This document shows positions 17,075 to 26,172 of a DNA stretch of 64,000 nucleotides, piece by piece. Each line of letters begins with the position of its first letter. Position 1 is the stretch's first letter. The stretch comes from Dechloromonas sp. H13 (lineage in GTDB: Bacteria > Pseudomonadota > Gammaproteobacteria > Burkholderiales > Rhodocyclaceae). The stretch is taken from contig NZ_SSXX01000010.1 in the NCBI RefSeq assembly GCF_009469615.1, positions 1-64,000 of the forward strand. The letters run 5' to 3'. The notes under the pieces were generated by a model, which searched no databases, was not told the DNA's origin, and saw only the letters and a list, made by a program, of their open reading frames with translations. A program made the position numbers and the translations under genes.

Positions 17075-18112
17075 ATGCTGGAAATCAAGGTACTGGACCC
17101 GGCAGACAACGCCACGGCCCGACGGTGGGATGAATTCGTATTCGCCTGCCCGACGGCGACCTTCTTTCATCGCTCGTCCTGGCAAGCCGTGATACGCGAC
17201 GTATTCCGCCATCAGACCCATTTTCTGTACGCTACCGATGAAACCGGTATCCGTGGCGTTTTGCCGCTTGCGCACGTGAATAGTCGGCTTTTCGGCAATG
17301 CGTTGGTCTCACTGCCCTTCGCCGTCTATGGTGGTGTCGCCGCAAACGATGCCGGCGCCGCCGGAGCTCTGGAAAACGCGGCGCAACAACTGGCGGAACG
17401 CCTGGCGGTGGATCACCTGGAATTCCGCAATGTCGTCCAGCGGCATGCCGACTGGCCGATGCAGGACCTCTACGTCACCTTCCGCAAGGAGATCCTGCCG
17501 GAGGTCGAAGCCAACATGCTCGCCATTCCGCGCAAGCAGCGGGCTATGGTGCGCAAGGGCATCAAGAACGGCCTGGTCGGCACGGTCGACCGCAACACTG
17601 ACCGCTTTTTCGCGCTCTATGCGGACAACGTCCACCGTCACGGCACCCCGGCGATGCCCAAACGCTATTTCGATACCCTGCTCCATGTATTCGGCGAGGA
17701 CTGCGAAGTATTGACCGTCAGCGGGGCCGATGGGCGCCCCCTCAGCAGTGTGCTCTCATTTTATTTCCGCGACGAGGTATTGCCTTACTATGCCGGCGAC
17801 GATGAGAGCGCACGTCACCTTGCCGCCAACGATTTCAAGTACTGGGAACTGATGCGCAGGGCATGCGAGCGCGGACTCAAGGTTTTCGACTACGGGCGCA
17901 GCAAGCACGGCACGGGATCCTTCGCCTTCAAGAAGAACTGGGGCTTCGAGCCACAGCCGCTACACTACGAATACCGCCTCTACAAGCGCGACAGCGTCCC
18001 CCAGAACAATCCGTCGAACGCGAAGTACCGGTTTTTCATCGCTGCCTGGCGACGCCTGCCCATCGCCGTGGCCAATCGGCTGGGACCGCATATCGTCCGC
18101 AATCTCGGCTGA
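17075..18112 (+). CDS. FemAB-family protein of the XrtA system (TIGR03019-like)
   Basis: 345 aa. A GNAT/FemAB-like fold with HRSSWQAVIRDVF near the N-terminus, YVTFRKEILPEVEANMLAIPRKQRAMVRKGIKNGL in the middle and a C-terminal FDYGRSKHGTGSFAFKKNWGF motif. FemAB relatives transfer an amino acid from aminoacyl-tRNA to peptidoglycan; the exosortase-A version is constant in EPS loci and its substrate is unknown. It follows the deacetylase after five bases, which suggests it could acylate amines exposed by that enzyme (inference). A second GNAT/FemAB-like gene occurs at 42904. Confidence 0.88.
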   Translation: MLEIKVLDPADNATARRWDEFVFACPTATFFHRSSWQAVIRDVFRHQTHFLYATDETGIRGVLPLAHVNSRLFGNALVSLPFAVYGGVAANDAGAAGALENAAQQLAERLAVDHLEFRNVVQRHADWPMQDLYVTFRKEILPEVEANMLAIPRKQRAMVRKGIKNGLVGTVDRNTDRFFALYADNVHRHGTPAMPKRYFDTLLHVFGEDCEVLTVSGADGRPLSSVLSFYFRDEVLPYYAGDDESARHLAANDFKYWELMRRACERGLKVFDYGRSKHGTGSFAFKKNWGFEPQPLHYEYRLYKRDSVPQNNPSNAKYRFFIAAWRRLPIAVANRLGPHIVRNLG

Positions 18113-18119
18113 TCCGAAG

Positions 18120-19331
18120 ATGGCCAACATCCTCCTGCTTGTCCATCGCCTCCCCTATCCGCCGAACAAAGGCGACAAGGTGCGCTCCTATCACCTGCTC
18201 AAGCATCTGGCGAAACAGCACCGCGTATTCCTCGGCACCTTCATCGACGACCCCGAAGACCGCCAGCATATCGACACGGTACGCGCCCTCTGCGCCGATC
18301 TGCATGTCGCCGAACTCAACCCGCGATTCGCCAGGATTCGCAGCCTCAACGCGCTTCTGGCCGGGGAACCACTAACGCTACGCTACTACAGCGACGCATC
18401 CCTGCGCGCCTGGGTCGACGAAACGCTCAAGTCCCGCCGCATCGGCAGCATCGTGATCTTCTCGTCGGCCATGGCACAGTATGTGCATGGAATTCCCCGC
18501 TTGCGGACCATCGTCGATTTCGTCGATGTCGATTCCGCCAAATGGACCCAATACGCCCCGCAGCACCGCTGGCCGATGTCCTGGCTCTACCGGCGTGAGG
18601 GAAGGCTGTTGCTCGACTACGAAAAACGCGTCGCTGCCTCGGCCGCCCGTTCGTTTTTCGTCACCGACAACGAAGCGGCGCTCTTTCGCCGCCTGGCCCC
18701 GTCATGTGCGGTTCGCGTCGATGCCATGTGCAACGGCGTCGATGCCGATTATTTTGCTGCGGACGATGGCCGCGCGTCCCCCTATGCCGCGGACGAATTG
18801 CCCGTCGTGTTCACCGGGGCGATGGATTACTGGCCCAATGTCGACGCAGCCACCTGGTTCGCCAGCGAGGTCATGCCAGGCCTTCTGGAGCGCTGGCCAA
18901 GCGCGCGCTTCTACATCGTCGGCCGCAGCCCGACCCCGGAATTGCAGGCCCTGGCCAGCGACAAGGTGGTCGTGACCGGCACCGTTCCCGACGTGCGGCC
19001 CTACCTTCAGCATGCTTCCGTGGTCGTCGCCCCCCTGCGCATCGCGCGCGGCATCCAGAACAAGATTCTCGAGGCGATGGCGATGGCGCGGCCGGTCGTC
19101 GCCTCCGCCGAATGTGCCGCTGCGGTCGACGCCGTGGTCGGGCAGGAATTGCTGACGGCCACCAGCCCGGACGAATACCGGGCGCACATCGGTCACCTGC
19201 TGGAAAACCCCGAAACCGGCGCCGAGATCGGCCGTGCGGCACGCCAGCGGGTAATCGCGCGCTACAGCTGGGAAGCCCACATGGCCGGTATCGACCGCTA
19301 CATTGCACACACTGCCAGCCGTACCGGCTGA
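18120..19331 (+). CDS. Glycosyltransferase, GT4-like (XrtA-system, TIGR03087-like)
   Basis: 403 aa, cytoplasmic. N-terminal ANILLLVHRLPYPPNKGDKVRSYHLLKHL is characteristic of the TIGR03087 group; the middle has DFVDVDSAKWTQYA and the C-terminal nucleotide-sugar-binding half has FTGAMDYWPNVDA, YIVGRSPTPEL, VAPLRIARGIQNKILEAMAMARPVV. It would add a sugar to the lipid-linked EPS repeat; the donor cannot be read. Seven bases separate it from the FemAB gene. In typical loci exosortase (xrtA) lies in this neighbourhood, but none is found here. Confidence 0.9.
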   Translation: MANILLLVHRLPYPPNKGDKVRSYHLLKHLAKQHRVFLGTFIDDPEDRQHIDTVRALCADLHVAELNPRFARIRSLNALLAGEPLTLRYYSDASLRAWVDETLKSRRIGSIVIFSSAMAQYVHGIPRLRTIVDFVDVDSAKWTQYAPQHRWPMSWLYRREGRLLLDYEKRVAASAARSFFVTDNEAALFRRLAPSCAVRVDAMCNGVDADYFAADDGRASPYAADELPVVFTGAMDYWPNVDAATWFASEVMPGLLERWPSARFYIVGRSPTPELQALASDKVVVTGTVPDVRPYLQHASVVVAPLRIARGIQNKILEAMAMARPVVASAECAAAVDAVVGQELLTATSPDEYRAHIGHLLENPETGAEIGRAARQRVIARYSWEAHMAGIDRYIAHTASRTG

Positions 19332-19350
19332 CGCACCTGATCCGCTCCCG

Positions 19351-20523
19351 ATGAACAGCAAGCAAGTCGCCACCGATCCGCGCCCACTGGTTGCCCATGT
19401 CATGTACCGCTTCGACACCGGCGGACTCGAAAACGGCATCGTCAATCTCATCAACCACATGCCGACCGATGCCTACCGGCACGCAATCATCGCGCTGACC
19501 GAGGTCACGGATTTTCGCAAGCGCATTCAAAGGGACGATGTCGAATTCATTGCACTGAACAAGGCGCCCGGTCACGGCTTCCTGCTATTCCCCAGACTTT
19601 TCCGGCTATTTCGCGAACTGCGCCCGGCCATCGTCCATAGCCGCAACCTGGCTGCCCTCGAAGTCCAGCTGCCGGCCTGGGCGGCCGGCGTAAGAGTACG
19701 TATCCATGGCGAACATGGTCGCGATGTCGGCGACCTGGATGGCTCGAATGTCACCTACCAGCGCGTACGGCGATTTTATCGGCCATTCGTGAGTTATTAC
19801 CTCGCTCTGTCACGCGATCTCGCGGACTATCTAACCCATATCGTTCGCGTACCGGAAAACAAGGTGCTTCAAGTCTACAACGGCGTCGATGCCGATCGGT
19901 TCCATTCCGGAAGCATGGCCAGCGTCATGCCGGGCTGTCCCTTCGTGCGCCCCGATTGCTGGATAGTCGGCACCGTCGGGCGCATGCAGACCGTCAAGGA
20001 CCAGCCGACGCTGGCGCGCGCCTTCATCCGCGCCCTGCAACTCGACCCGACACTCGCCACCCGCCTGCGACTGGTGATGATCGGTGCCGGCCCGCTGCGC
20101 GACGAGTGCCTGCAGCTTCTGGCCACCGCCGGCGTCGCGGACCTGGCCTGGCTGCCGGGCGAGCGCAGCGACGTGCCCGATGTCATGCGCGGGCTCGATT
20201 GCTTCGTGCTCCCCTCGCTGGCCGAAGGCATTTCCAACACCATTCTCGAAGCGATGGCCTCCGGACTCCCGGTCATCGCCACCGACGTCGGCGGCAACGC
20301 CGATCTCGTGAGCGCCGGGGAGACCGGGGAAATCGTCCCCGCGGCCGATCCGGAAGCCATGGCGCAACAGATCGTCCGTCTGGCCAATCACCCGGTACTG
20401 GCCCGTCGCATGGGTGCCGCCGGACGCGCCACGGTCGAGCGGCAATTCAGCATGGAAGCGATGGTCGCCGCTTACCGCGGCACCTACGACAAACTTCTGC
20501 ACCGTCAAGGTGCCCCCGCTTAG
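19351..20523 (+). CDS. Glycosyltransferase, GT4-like (XrtA-system, TIGR03088-like)
   Basis: 390 aa. Opening of the core fold HVMYRFDTGGLENGIVNLI and the C-terminal block VLPSLAEGISNTILEAMASGLPVIATDVGGN are typical of the TIGR03088 subfamily. The E-x7-E motif is in the last block. It would be a retaining transferase for one EPS sugar. ATG 19351 is chosen; the ORF extends upstream into the previous gene. Lies 19 bases after the TIGR03087-like gene and 21 bases before the amidotransferase, leaving no space for an exosortase gene. Confidence 0.9.
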   Translation: MNSKQVATDPRPLVAHVMYRFDTGGLENGIVNLINHMPTDAYRHAIIALTEVTDFRKRIQRDDVEFIALNKAPGHGFLLFPRLFRLFRELRPAIVHSRNLAALEVQLPAWAAGVRVRIHGEHGRDVGDLDGSNVTYQRVRRFYRPFVSYYLALSRDLADYLTHIVRVPENKVLQVYNGVDADRFHSGSMASVMPGCPFVRPDCWIVGTVGRMQTVKDQPTLARAFIRALQLDPTLATRLRLVMIGAGPLRDECLQLLATAGVADLAWLPGERSDVPDVMRGLDCFVLPSLAEGISNTILEAMASGLPVIATDVGGNADLVSAGETGEIVPAADPEAMAQQIVRLANHPVLARRMGAAGRATVERQFSMEAMVAAYRGTYDKLLHRQGAPA

Positions 20524-20544
20524 CAAGGACAGGAGCAGCCCGAC

Positions 20545-22452
20545 ATGTGCGGCATCACCGGAATTTTCGATACTCGAGGCCAACGCGAAATCGATCGTGC
20601 AGTGCTCCATCGCATGAACGAATCGCAGTTCCATCGCGGCCCCGACGAGGGCGGCCTACACCTCGACCCGGGTGTCGGCCTCGGTCACCGGCGGCTCTCC
20701 ATCATCGACCTTTCCACCGGCCAGCAGCCGCTCTACAACGAAGACGGCGCAGTTTGCGTCGTCTTCAATGGCGAAATCTACAATTACCAAGAGCTGATTC
20801 CCGAGCTCCAGGCGCTTGGCCACGTCTTCCATACCCGCAGCGACACCGAAGTCATCGTCCACGCCTGGGAAGCCTGGGGCGAAGCCTGTGTCGAGCGCTT
20901 TCGCGGCATGTTTGCCTTCGCCCTCTGGGACCGCAATCGCCAGAGCCTCTTTCTGGCCCGCGACCGGCTCGGCGTCAAGCCGCTCTTCTATGCCCTGCTC
21001 GACGATGGCACCTTCCTCTTCGGCTCTGAACTCAAATCGCTCCTCGCCCATGGCGGGCTGAAGCGCGACATCGACCCCTGCGCCGTCGAGGAATATTTCG
21101 CCCTCGGCTACGTTGCCGAGCCGCGCAGCATCTTCCGTCAGGCGCGCAAGCTGCCGCCGGGCACCACCCTGCTGATCTGTCGCGGTCGACCGGTTCCCGA
21201 GCCCAGAATTTATTGGGATGTCCGATTCACGCTGGACAACCCGATCAGCCACCGGGATGCGCTCGGTGAACTCAACCGCCGCCTCGAGGAATCGATCCGC
21301 CTGCGCATGATTTCCGAAGTCCCGCTCGGCGCCTTTCTCTCCGGCGGGGTCGATTCGAGCGCCGTCGTCGCGCTGATGGCCGGCATCTCGGCGGAACCGG
21401 TCAACACTTGCTCCATCGCCTTTGCCGATCCGGCGTTCAACGAATCCGAGTTCGCGCAAATGGTGGCCGACCGCTACCACACCCGCCACCACGTCGACCG
21501 GGTGGAAAGCGACGATTTCGATCTTGTCGATACCCTCGCCCGTCTCTACGACGAACCCTACGCGGACAGTTCGGCCATCCCCACCTACCGCGTCTGCCAG
21601 CTGGCGAGAAAACACGTCACCGTCGCCCTCTCCGGCGATGGCGGCGACGAGAGCTTCGGCGGTTATCGCCGCTATCGCCTGCATCTGATGGAAGAAAAGA
21701 TGCGTGCCGCCCTGCCCCTCGGCCTGCGTCGCCCGCTGTTCGGCACCCTGGGCCGCCTCTATCCGAAAGCCGACTGGGCACCACGCGTTTTTCGCGCCAA
21801 GACGACCTTCGAGGGCATGGCCCGGACCTCGGTCGAGGCCTACTTCCATTCCCTCTCGATCCTGCGCGCCCCGATGCGCCGGCAGCTCTTCAGCGACGGC
21901 TTCCGCAGCGCGCTCGGCGGCTACGATGCCGGCGAGGTCTTCGCCCGCCATGCTGCCAACGCCGGCACCGACGATCCGCTGGCACTCATCCAATACATCG
22001 ACCTGAAAACCTACCTCGTCGGCGACATCAACACCAAGGTCGACCGCGCCAGCATGGCCCATTCGCTGGAAGTGCGCGAACCCCTGATGGATCACCCCCT
22101 CATCGAATGGCTCGCCACGCTGCGTTCCTCGGAAAAGATCAACGGTCAGGAGGGCAAGTACCTGCTCAAGAAGGCCATGGAGCCCCGCCTGCCGGACGAC
22201 GTGCTCTATCGCCCCAAGATGGGTTTCGCCGTGCCGCTCGCCCGCTGGTTCCGCGGGCCGCTCAAGACCCGCGTACAACAGGCCATCCTCGGCGACCGCC
22301 TGGCCGCCACCGGCTGGTTCAACCGCGACTACCTCAAGCATCTGGTCGACGCCCATAACAGCGGCGTGCGCGACTACAGTGCCTCGCTGTGGACCCTGCT
22401 GATGTTCGAAGCCTTTCTGCGCAACGTCATGGAAAACGGAGAACCCGCGTGA
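20545..22452 (+). CDS. Asparagine-synthase-like amidotransferase (XrtA-system, TIGR03108-like)
   Basis: 635 aa. The N-terminal class II glutaminase domain has the nucleophile Cys2 (MCGITGIFD) and the GPDEGG/HRRLSIIDL/FNGEIYNYQE signatures. The C-terminal synthetase domain has the PP-loop SGGVDS at 266-271, GDGGDESFGGYRRY and FAVPLARWF. These proteins amidate a carboxyl group with ammonia from glutamine; in exosortase loci the acceptor may be a uronic acid of the EPS. Both active sites look intact, unlike the second homolog at 28593. It overlaps the next glycosyltransferase gene by four bases (GTGA). Confidence 0.93.
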   Translation: MCGITGIFDTRGQREIDRAVLHRMNESQFHRGPDEGGLHLDPGVGLGHRRLSIIDLSTGQQPLYNEDGAVCVVFNGEIYNYQELIPELQALGHVFHTRSDTEVIVHAWEAWGEACVERFRGMFAFALWDRNRQSLFLARDRLGVKPLFYALLDDGTFLFGSELKSLLAHGGLKRDIDPCAVEEYFALGYVAEPRSIFRQARKLPPGTTLLICRGRPVPEPRIYWDVRFTLDNPISHRDALGELNRRLEESIRLRMISEVPLGAFLSGGVDSSAVVALMAGISAEPVNTCSIAFADPAFNESEFAQMVADRYHTRHHVDRVESDDFDLVDTLARLYDEPYADSSAIPTYRVCQLARKHVTVALSGDGGDESFGGYRRYRLHLMEEKMRAALPLGLRRPLFGTLGRLYPKADWAPRVFRAKTTFEGMARTSVEAYFHSLSILRAPMRRQLFSDGFRSALGGYDAGEVFARHAANAGTDDPLALIQYIDLKTYLVGDINTKVDRASMAHSLEVREPLMDHPLIEWLATLRSSEKINGQEGKYLLKKAMEPRLPDDVLYRPKMGFAVPLARWFRGPLKTRVQQAILGDRLAATGWFNRDYLKHLVDAHNSGVRDYSASLWTLLMFEAFLRNVMENGEPA

Positions 22453-23666
22453 CCCGCGTCCTGCACATTCTCGACCACTCGATCCCGCTGCACAGCGGCT
22501 ACACTTTCCGCACCCTCTCGATTCTCCGCGAACAGCGCAAGCTCGGCTGGGAAACCGAGCACCTGACCACACCCAAGCATATCGGCTGCGACAAGGCCGA
22601 AGAAGACGTCGAAGGCTGGCATTTCTACCGTACGGCAGCCGCCGCCTCCCCCGCGCTGCCCGGTCTGGGCGAAATCGCCCTCATGCGCCAGGTCGAAAAC
22701 CGCCTGCTGGAAGTGGTCGACCGCACCAGACCGGACATCCTGCACGCCCACTCGCCGGTCCTCAACGCCATTCCCGCCCTGCGCGTCGGTCGCCGCCTCG
22801 GCATCCCGGTCATCTACGAAATCCGCGCCTTCTGGGAAGATGCCGCGGTCGACCACGGCACCACCCGCGAAGGTAGCCTGCGCTACCGCCTGACCCGGGC
22901 GCTCGAAACCTACGCCCTCAGGCGCGTCGACCACGCATTCACCATCTGCGAAGGCCTGCGCAGCGACATCGTCGGGCGCGGCATTCCGTCCGGCAAGGTC
23001 AACGTCATCCCGAACGCTGTCGATATCGAATCCTTCGACCCCGGCGGCGAGCCGGATGCCGAACTCAAGGCGAAGCTGGGCCTGAACGGCGCTACCGTAA
23101 TCGGCTTCATCGGCTCCTTCTACGCCTACGAAGGCCTCGATCTGCTGGTGGACGCCCTGCCCCTGATCCTCGCCCGACGCCCGGAAGTGAAACTCCTGCT
23201 CGTCGGCGGCGGTCCGCAGGACGCGGCGCTCAAGGCCCAGGTCGCGCGTCTCGGCATGCAGGACAAGGTGGTCTTCACCGGGCGTGTCCCGCACGATCAG
23301 GTCCAGCGCTACTACGATCTCGTCGACGTGCTGGCCTACCCCCGTCATTCCATGCGCCTGACCGAACTGGTCACCCCGCTGAAACCGCTGGAAGCCATGG
23401 CCCAGGGGCGCCTGCTCATCGCTTCGGATGTCGGCGGGCACAAGGAACTCATTCGCCACGGAGAAACCGGCATGCTGTTCCAGGCCGGCAATGCGCAGGC
23501 GCTGACTGACACCTTGATCGAACTGCTCGCCCAGGAATCCCGCTGGCCAGAAATTCGCCGTGCCGGTCGCCGGTTTGTCGAAAACGAGCGCAACTGGGCA
23601 CGCAGTGTTGCCAACTACAAGCCGGTGTACGCCCAACTGATGCAAAACCACGGTCGCCGCCCCTGA
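22449..23666 (+). CDS. Glycosyltransferase, GT4-like (XrtA-system, TIGR04063-like)
   Basis: 405 aa. N-terminus VLHILDHSIPLHSGYTFRTLSILREQRKLGW with HILDHS.P.HSGY is the mark of the TIGR04063 group. C-terminal GT4 block has FIGSFYAYEGLDLLV, LLLVGGGPQ and TPLKPLEAMAQGRLLIASDVGGHKELI. GTG 22449 overlaps the stop of the amidotransferase gene and gives MTRVLHILDHS; an upstream in-frame ATG would lie inside that gene. Probably another step in EPS repeat assembly. Confidence 0.9.
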   Translation: MTRVLHILDHSIPLHSGYTFRTLSILREQRKLGWETEHLTTPKHIGCDKAEEDVEGWHFYRTAAAASPALPGLGEIALMRQVENRLLEVVDRTRPDILHAHSPVLNAIPALRVGRRLGIPVIYEIRAFWEDAAVDHGTTREGSLRYRLTRALETYALRRVDHAFTICEGLRSDIVGRGIPSGKVNVIPNAVDIESFDPGGEPDAELKAKLGLNGATVIGFIGSFYAYEGLDLLVDALPLILARRPEVKLLLVGGGPQDAALKAQVARLGMQDKVVFTGRVPHDQVQRYYDLVDVLAYPRHSMRLTELVTPLKPLEAMAQGRLLIASDVGGHKELIRHGETGMLFQAGNAQALTDTLIELLAQESRWPEIRRAGRRFVENERNWARSVANYKPVYAQLMQNHGRRP

Positions 23667-23667
23667 T

Positions 23668-24888
23668 ATGCCGTCCAAGATCCGCACCCTGCTCTTCTCG
23701 ACGCTCTACCCGAGCAGCACGCGGCCTGGCCACGGGATCTTCGTTGAAACACGCTTGCGCGAACTGCAAAAAAGCGGGGCGGTGGAAACGAAGGTCGTGG
23801 CGCCCGTTCCGTGGTTTTATTCGACCGCCGCGAAATACGGCGACTACGCCAGGATGGCGGCGACGCCACGGCACGAGGTCAGGAACGGAATCGAGGTCTG
23901 GCACCCGCGGTATTTTCTGCCACCCAAGGTCGGCATGAACATCGCGCCCTACGCCCTCGCCCTTGGTGCGTTGCCGACCATTCGCCGCCTGCAGCAAGAA
24001 GGTTTCGACTTCGACCTGATCGATGCCCATTACTACTACCCGGACGGAGTTGCCGCCGGGCTGCTCGCCGCCCACTTCGGAAAACCCTTCGTCGTCACCG
24101 CCCGGGGGACCGATCTCAACCTGATCCCCCAATACCCGTTCCCGCGCCGACTCATCCTGTCCACCGCGCGCAAGGCCGCCGCCTCGATCTCGGTCTGTCG
24201 CGCCCTGAGCGACGAACTCGCGCAATTGGGTGCCGATCCCGCCCGGCTCAAGGTACTGAGGAACGGTGTCGATCTCGTGCGCTTTCATCCCCAGTCTCCC
24301 GCCGAAGCGCGCATGCAGATCGGCATCGAGGGCGACAGGATCCTCCTTTCCGTCGGTCATCTGGTCGAACGCAAGGGACATCATCTGGTCATCGGCATGC
24401 TGCCGTTGCTGCCCGGCTACCGGCTCGTCATCGTCGGCGACGGCCCCGAACGGGGAGCGCTCGAAAACCTCGCCCGCCAGTCGGGTGTCGCCGACCGCGT
24501 CCGTTTTACCGGTGCCGTGGCGCAGGCGGAACTCGTCAGCTATTACTCAGCCGCCGACGTCCTCGTCCTCGCCTCCAGCCGCGAAGGCTGGGCCAATGTG
24601 CTGCTCGAAGCGATGGCCTGCGGCACGCCGGTAGTGGCAACCAGGATATGGGGCACGCCGGAAGTGGTGTCCTCGCCGGTCGCCGGTCGCCTGGCCGAGG
24701 AAAGGACGTCGGCCAGCCTGACGGCCGCCGTCAGCGCCCTGATGGCCGATTACCCGGACCGCGCCGAAGTGAGAAGATATGCTGAAAGCTTTTCATGGGA
24801 GCCGACGACCCGTGGCCAAGTCGAACTTTTCCATCAAGTAATCACCGCCGGCGATACCTCCCGGGCTGTCAAACCGAATCATGCGTGA
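23668..24888 (+). CDS. Glycosyltransferase, GT4-like
   Basis: 406 aa. N-terminal Rossmann-like half (TLLFSTLYPSSTRPGHGIFVETRLRELQ) and C-terminal donor-binding half (LLSVGHLVERKGHHLVI, LVIVGDGPERGALE, ASSREGWANVLLEAMACGTPVVATRIWGTPEVV). The E-x7-E motif is REGWANVLLE. It is one base after the preceding transferase gene and overlaps the O-ligase gene by eight bases. Sugar and linkage unknown; the fold is of the GT4 family. In several exosortase loci a similar transferase precedes the O-glycosylation-ligase-like gene. Confidence 0.88.
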   Translation: MPSKIRTLLFSTLYPSSTRPGHGIFVETRLRELQKSGAVETKVVAPVPWFYSTAAKYGDYARMAATPRHEVRNGIEVWHPRYFLPPKVGMNIAPYALALGALPTIRRLQQEGFDFDLIDAHYYYPDGVAAGLLAAHFGKPFVVTARGTDLNLIPQYPFPRRLILSTARKAAASISVCRALSDELAQLGADPARLKVLRNGVDLVRFHPQSPAEARMQIGIEGDRILLSVGHLVERKGHHLVIGMLPLLPGYRLVIVGDGPERGALENLARQSGVADRVRFTGAVAQAELVSYYSAADVLVLASSREGWANVLLEAMACGTPVVATRIWGTPEVVSSPVAGRLAEERTSASLTAAVSALMADYPDRAEVRRYAESFSWEPTTRGQVELFHQVITAGDTSRAVKPNHA

Positions 24889-26170
24889 CATAACCATTCT
24901 CGGCGTCATTGCCGCACTCGCTGCCTATGCACTGGTCCACCCGTGGGTCGGTATCATGGGCTGGACCTGGCTCAGTCTGATGAATCCCCACGCACTGGCC
25001 TGGGAACTGCGCTTCATGCCGGTCGCAGCCGTGATGGCGGCCGCCACCCTGATCGGCGTCTTCATCTCGCGGGACCGGAAATCCTTCTACGTGACGCCTG
25101 AAACGGCCGTCCTCATCGCCTTCATGCTATGGATGAGCTTCACGTTGATTTTCGCCTTTTATTACGAGTGGAGCACTTTCATGTGGAAGCGGGTCATGAA
25201 GATCGACTTCATGATCCTTGTCGCACTGGTTGTTCTTTACAGCAAGAAGCACATCATGACCCTGGCTTGGGTCGTAGCCGGCTCCATCGGCTTCTACGGC
25301 TTTAAGGGTGGATTATTCACCATCGCTACCGGTGGCAGCTATCTCGTCTGGGGCCCGGCCGGCACCTATATCGAAGGCAATAACGAACTGGCGCTCGCCA
25401 TGATTCTTGTCATCCCGCTGATCAACTTCCTGTACCTGACACAGGACAACAAGTGGATGAAGCGCGGGCTCCTAGTCTGGATGCTGTTATGCGCCGTCGC
25501 GGCGCTCGGCAGCCACTCGCGTGGCGCGCTGCTGGCCATCGGTGCAATGGGGTCGGTTCTCTGGTGGCGCTCGCCGGGCAAGCTCCGTTCCGGGCTGATC
25601 GTTCTGGTGATCGGCCTAATAGCGCTATTTTTCATGCCGGAGCAATGGATGGAGCGGATGACATCCATCGGTGAGTACAAGACCGACGCCTCGGCGATGG
25701 GGCGCATCAATGCCTGGTGGATGGCCTGGAACCTGGCCTCCGACCGTTTCCTCGGCGGCGGCTTCGAGATCTACACGCCGGAGATTTTCAGCGCCTACGC
25801 CCCGAATCCGCTTGACCTGCACCAGGCGCACAGCATCTACTTTCAGGTTCTCGGCGAACACGGCTTCGTCGGCCTCTTCCTTTTCCTGCTGATGTGGTGG
25901 ATGGTATGGCGTCAGGCCGGGAAACTCAGGAAGGAAGGCCGCGCCAATCCCGAAACACAATGGATATCGCATCTCGGCAGCATGTGCCAGGTCAGCCTGG
26001 CCGGCTATGCTGTCGGCGGCGCCTTCCTCAGCCTCGCCTACTTCGACCTCCCCTATAACATCCTCCTGCTCGTCGTACTGGCACGACGCTGGCTAGACCG
26101 CAAGGCCTGGATCGAAGAAGCCGCTGCCGGTAAGACGATGCCCAACGTGGCGCCTGCGAGGGCAAGCTGA
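24881..26170 (+). CDS. O-antigen ligase/polymerase-like membrane protein (XrtA-associated, TIGR03097-like)
   Basis: 429 aa, about ten to twelve transmembrane helices. The start MRDITILGVIAALAAYALVHPWVGIMGWTWLSLMNPH is typical of the exosortase-A-associated O-glycosylation-ligase-like family (PEP_O_lig_1). The Wzy_C-type periplasmic loop contains GRINAWWMAWNLASDRFLGGGFEIYTPE and LHQAHSIYFQVLGEHG. It could act as the EPS polymerase (Wzy) or as a ligase moving glycan to protein or lipid. No other clear Wzy candidate exists in the locus, so the polymerase role is plausible (inference). Confidence 0.87.
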   Translation: MRDITILGVIAALAAYALVHPWVGIMGWTWLSLMNPHALAWELRFMPVAAVMAAATLIGVFISRDRKSFYVTPETAVLIAFMLWMSFTLIFAFYYEWSTFMWKRVMKIDFMILVALVVLYSKKHIMTLAWVVAGSIGFYGFKGGLFTIATGGSYLVWGPAGTYIEGNNELALAMILVIPLINFLYLTQDNKWMKRGLLVWMLLCAVAALGSHSRGALLAIGAMGSVLWWRSPGKLRSGLIVLVIGLIALFFMPEQWMERMTSIGEYKTDASAMGRINAWWMAWNLASDRFLGGGFEIYTPEIFSAYAPNPLDLHQAHSIYFQVLGEHGFVGLFLFLLMWWMVWRQAGKLRKEGRANPETQWISHLGSMCQVSLAGYAVGGAFLSLAYFDLPYNILLLVVLARRWLDRKAWIEEAAAGKTMPNVAPARAS

Positions 26171-26172
26171 CC

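Noticed and set aside
20656-22572. 638-codon open frame on the minus strand
   Set aside because: Antisense to the amidotransferase with intact active sites.
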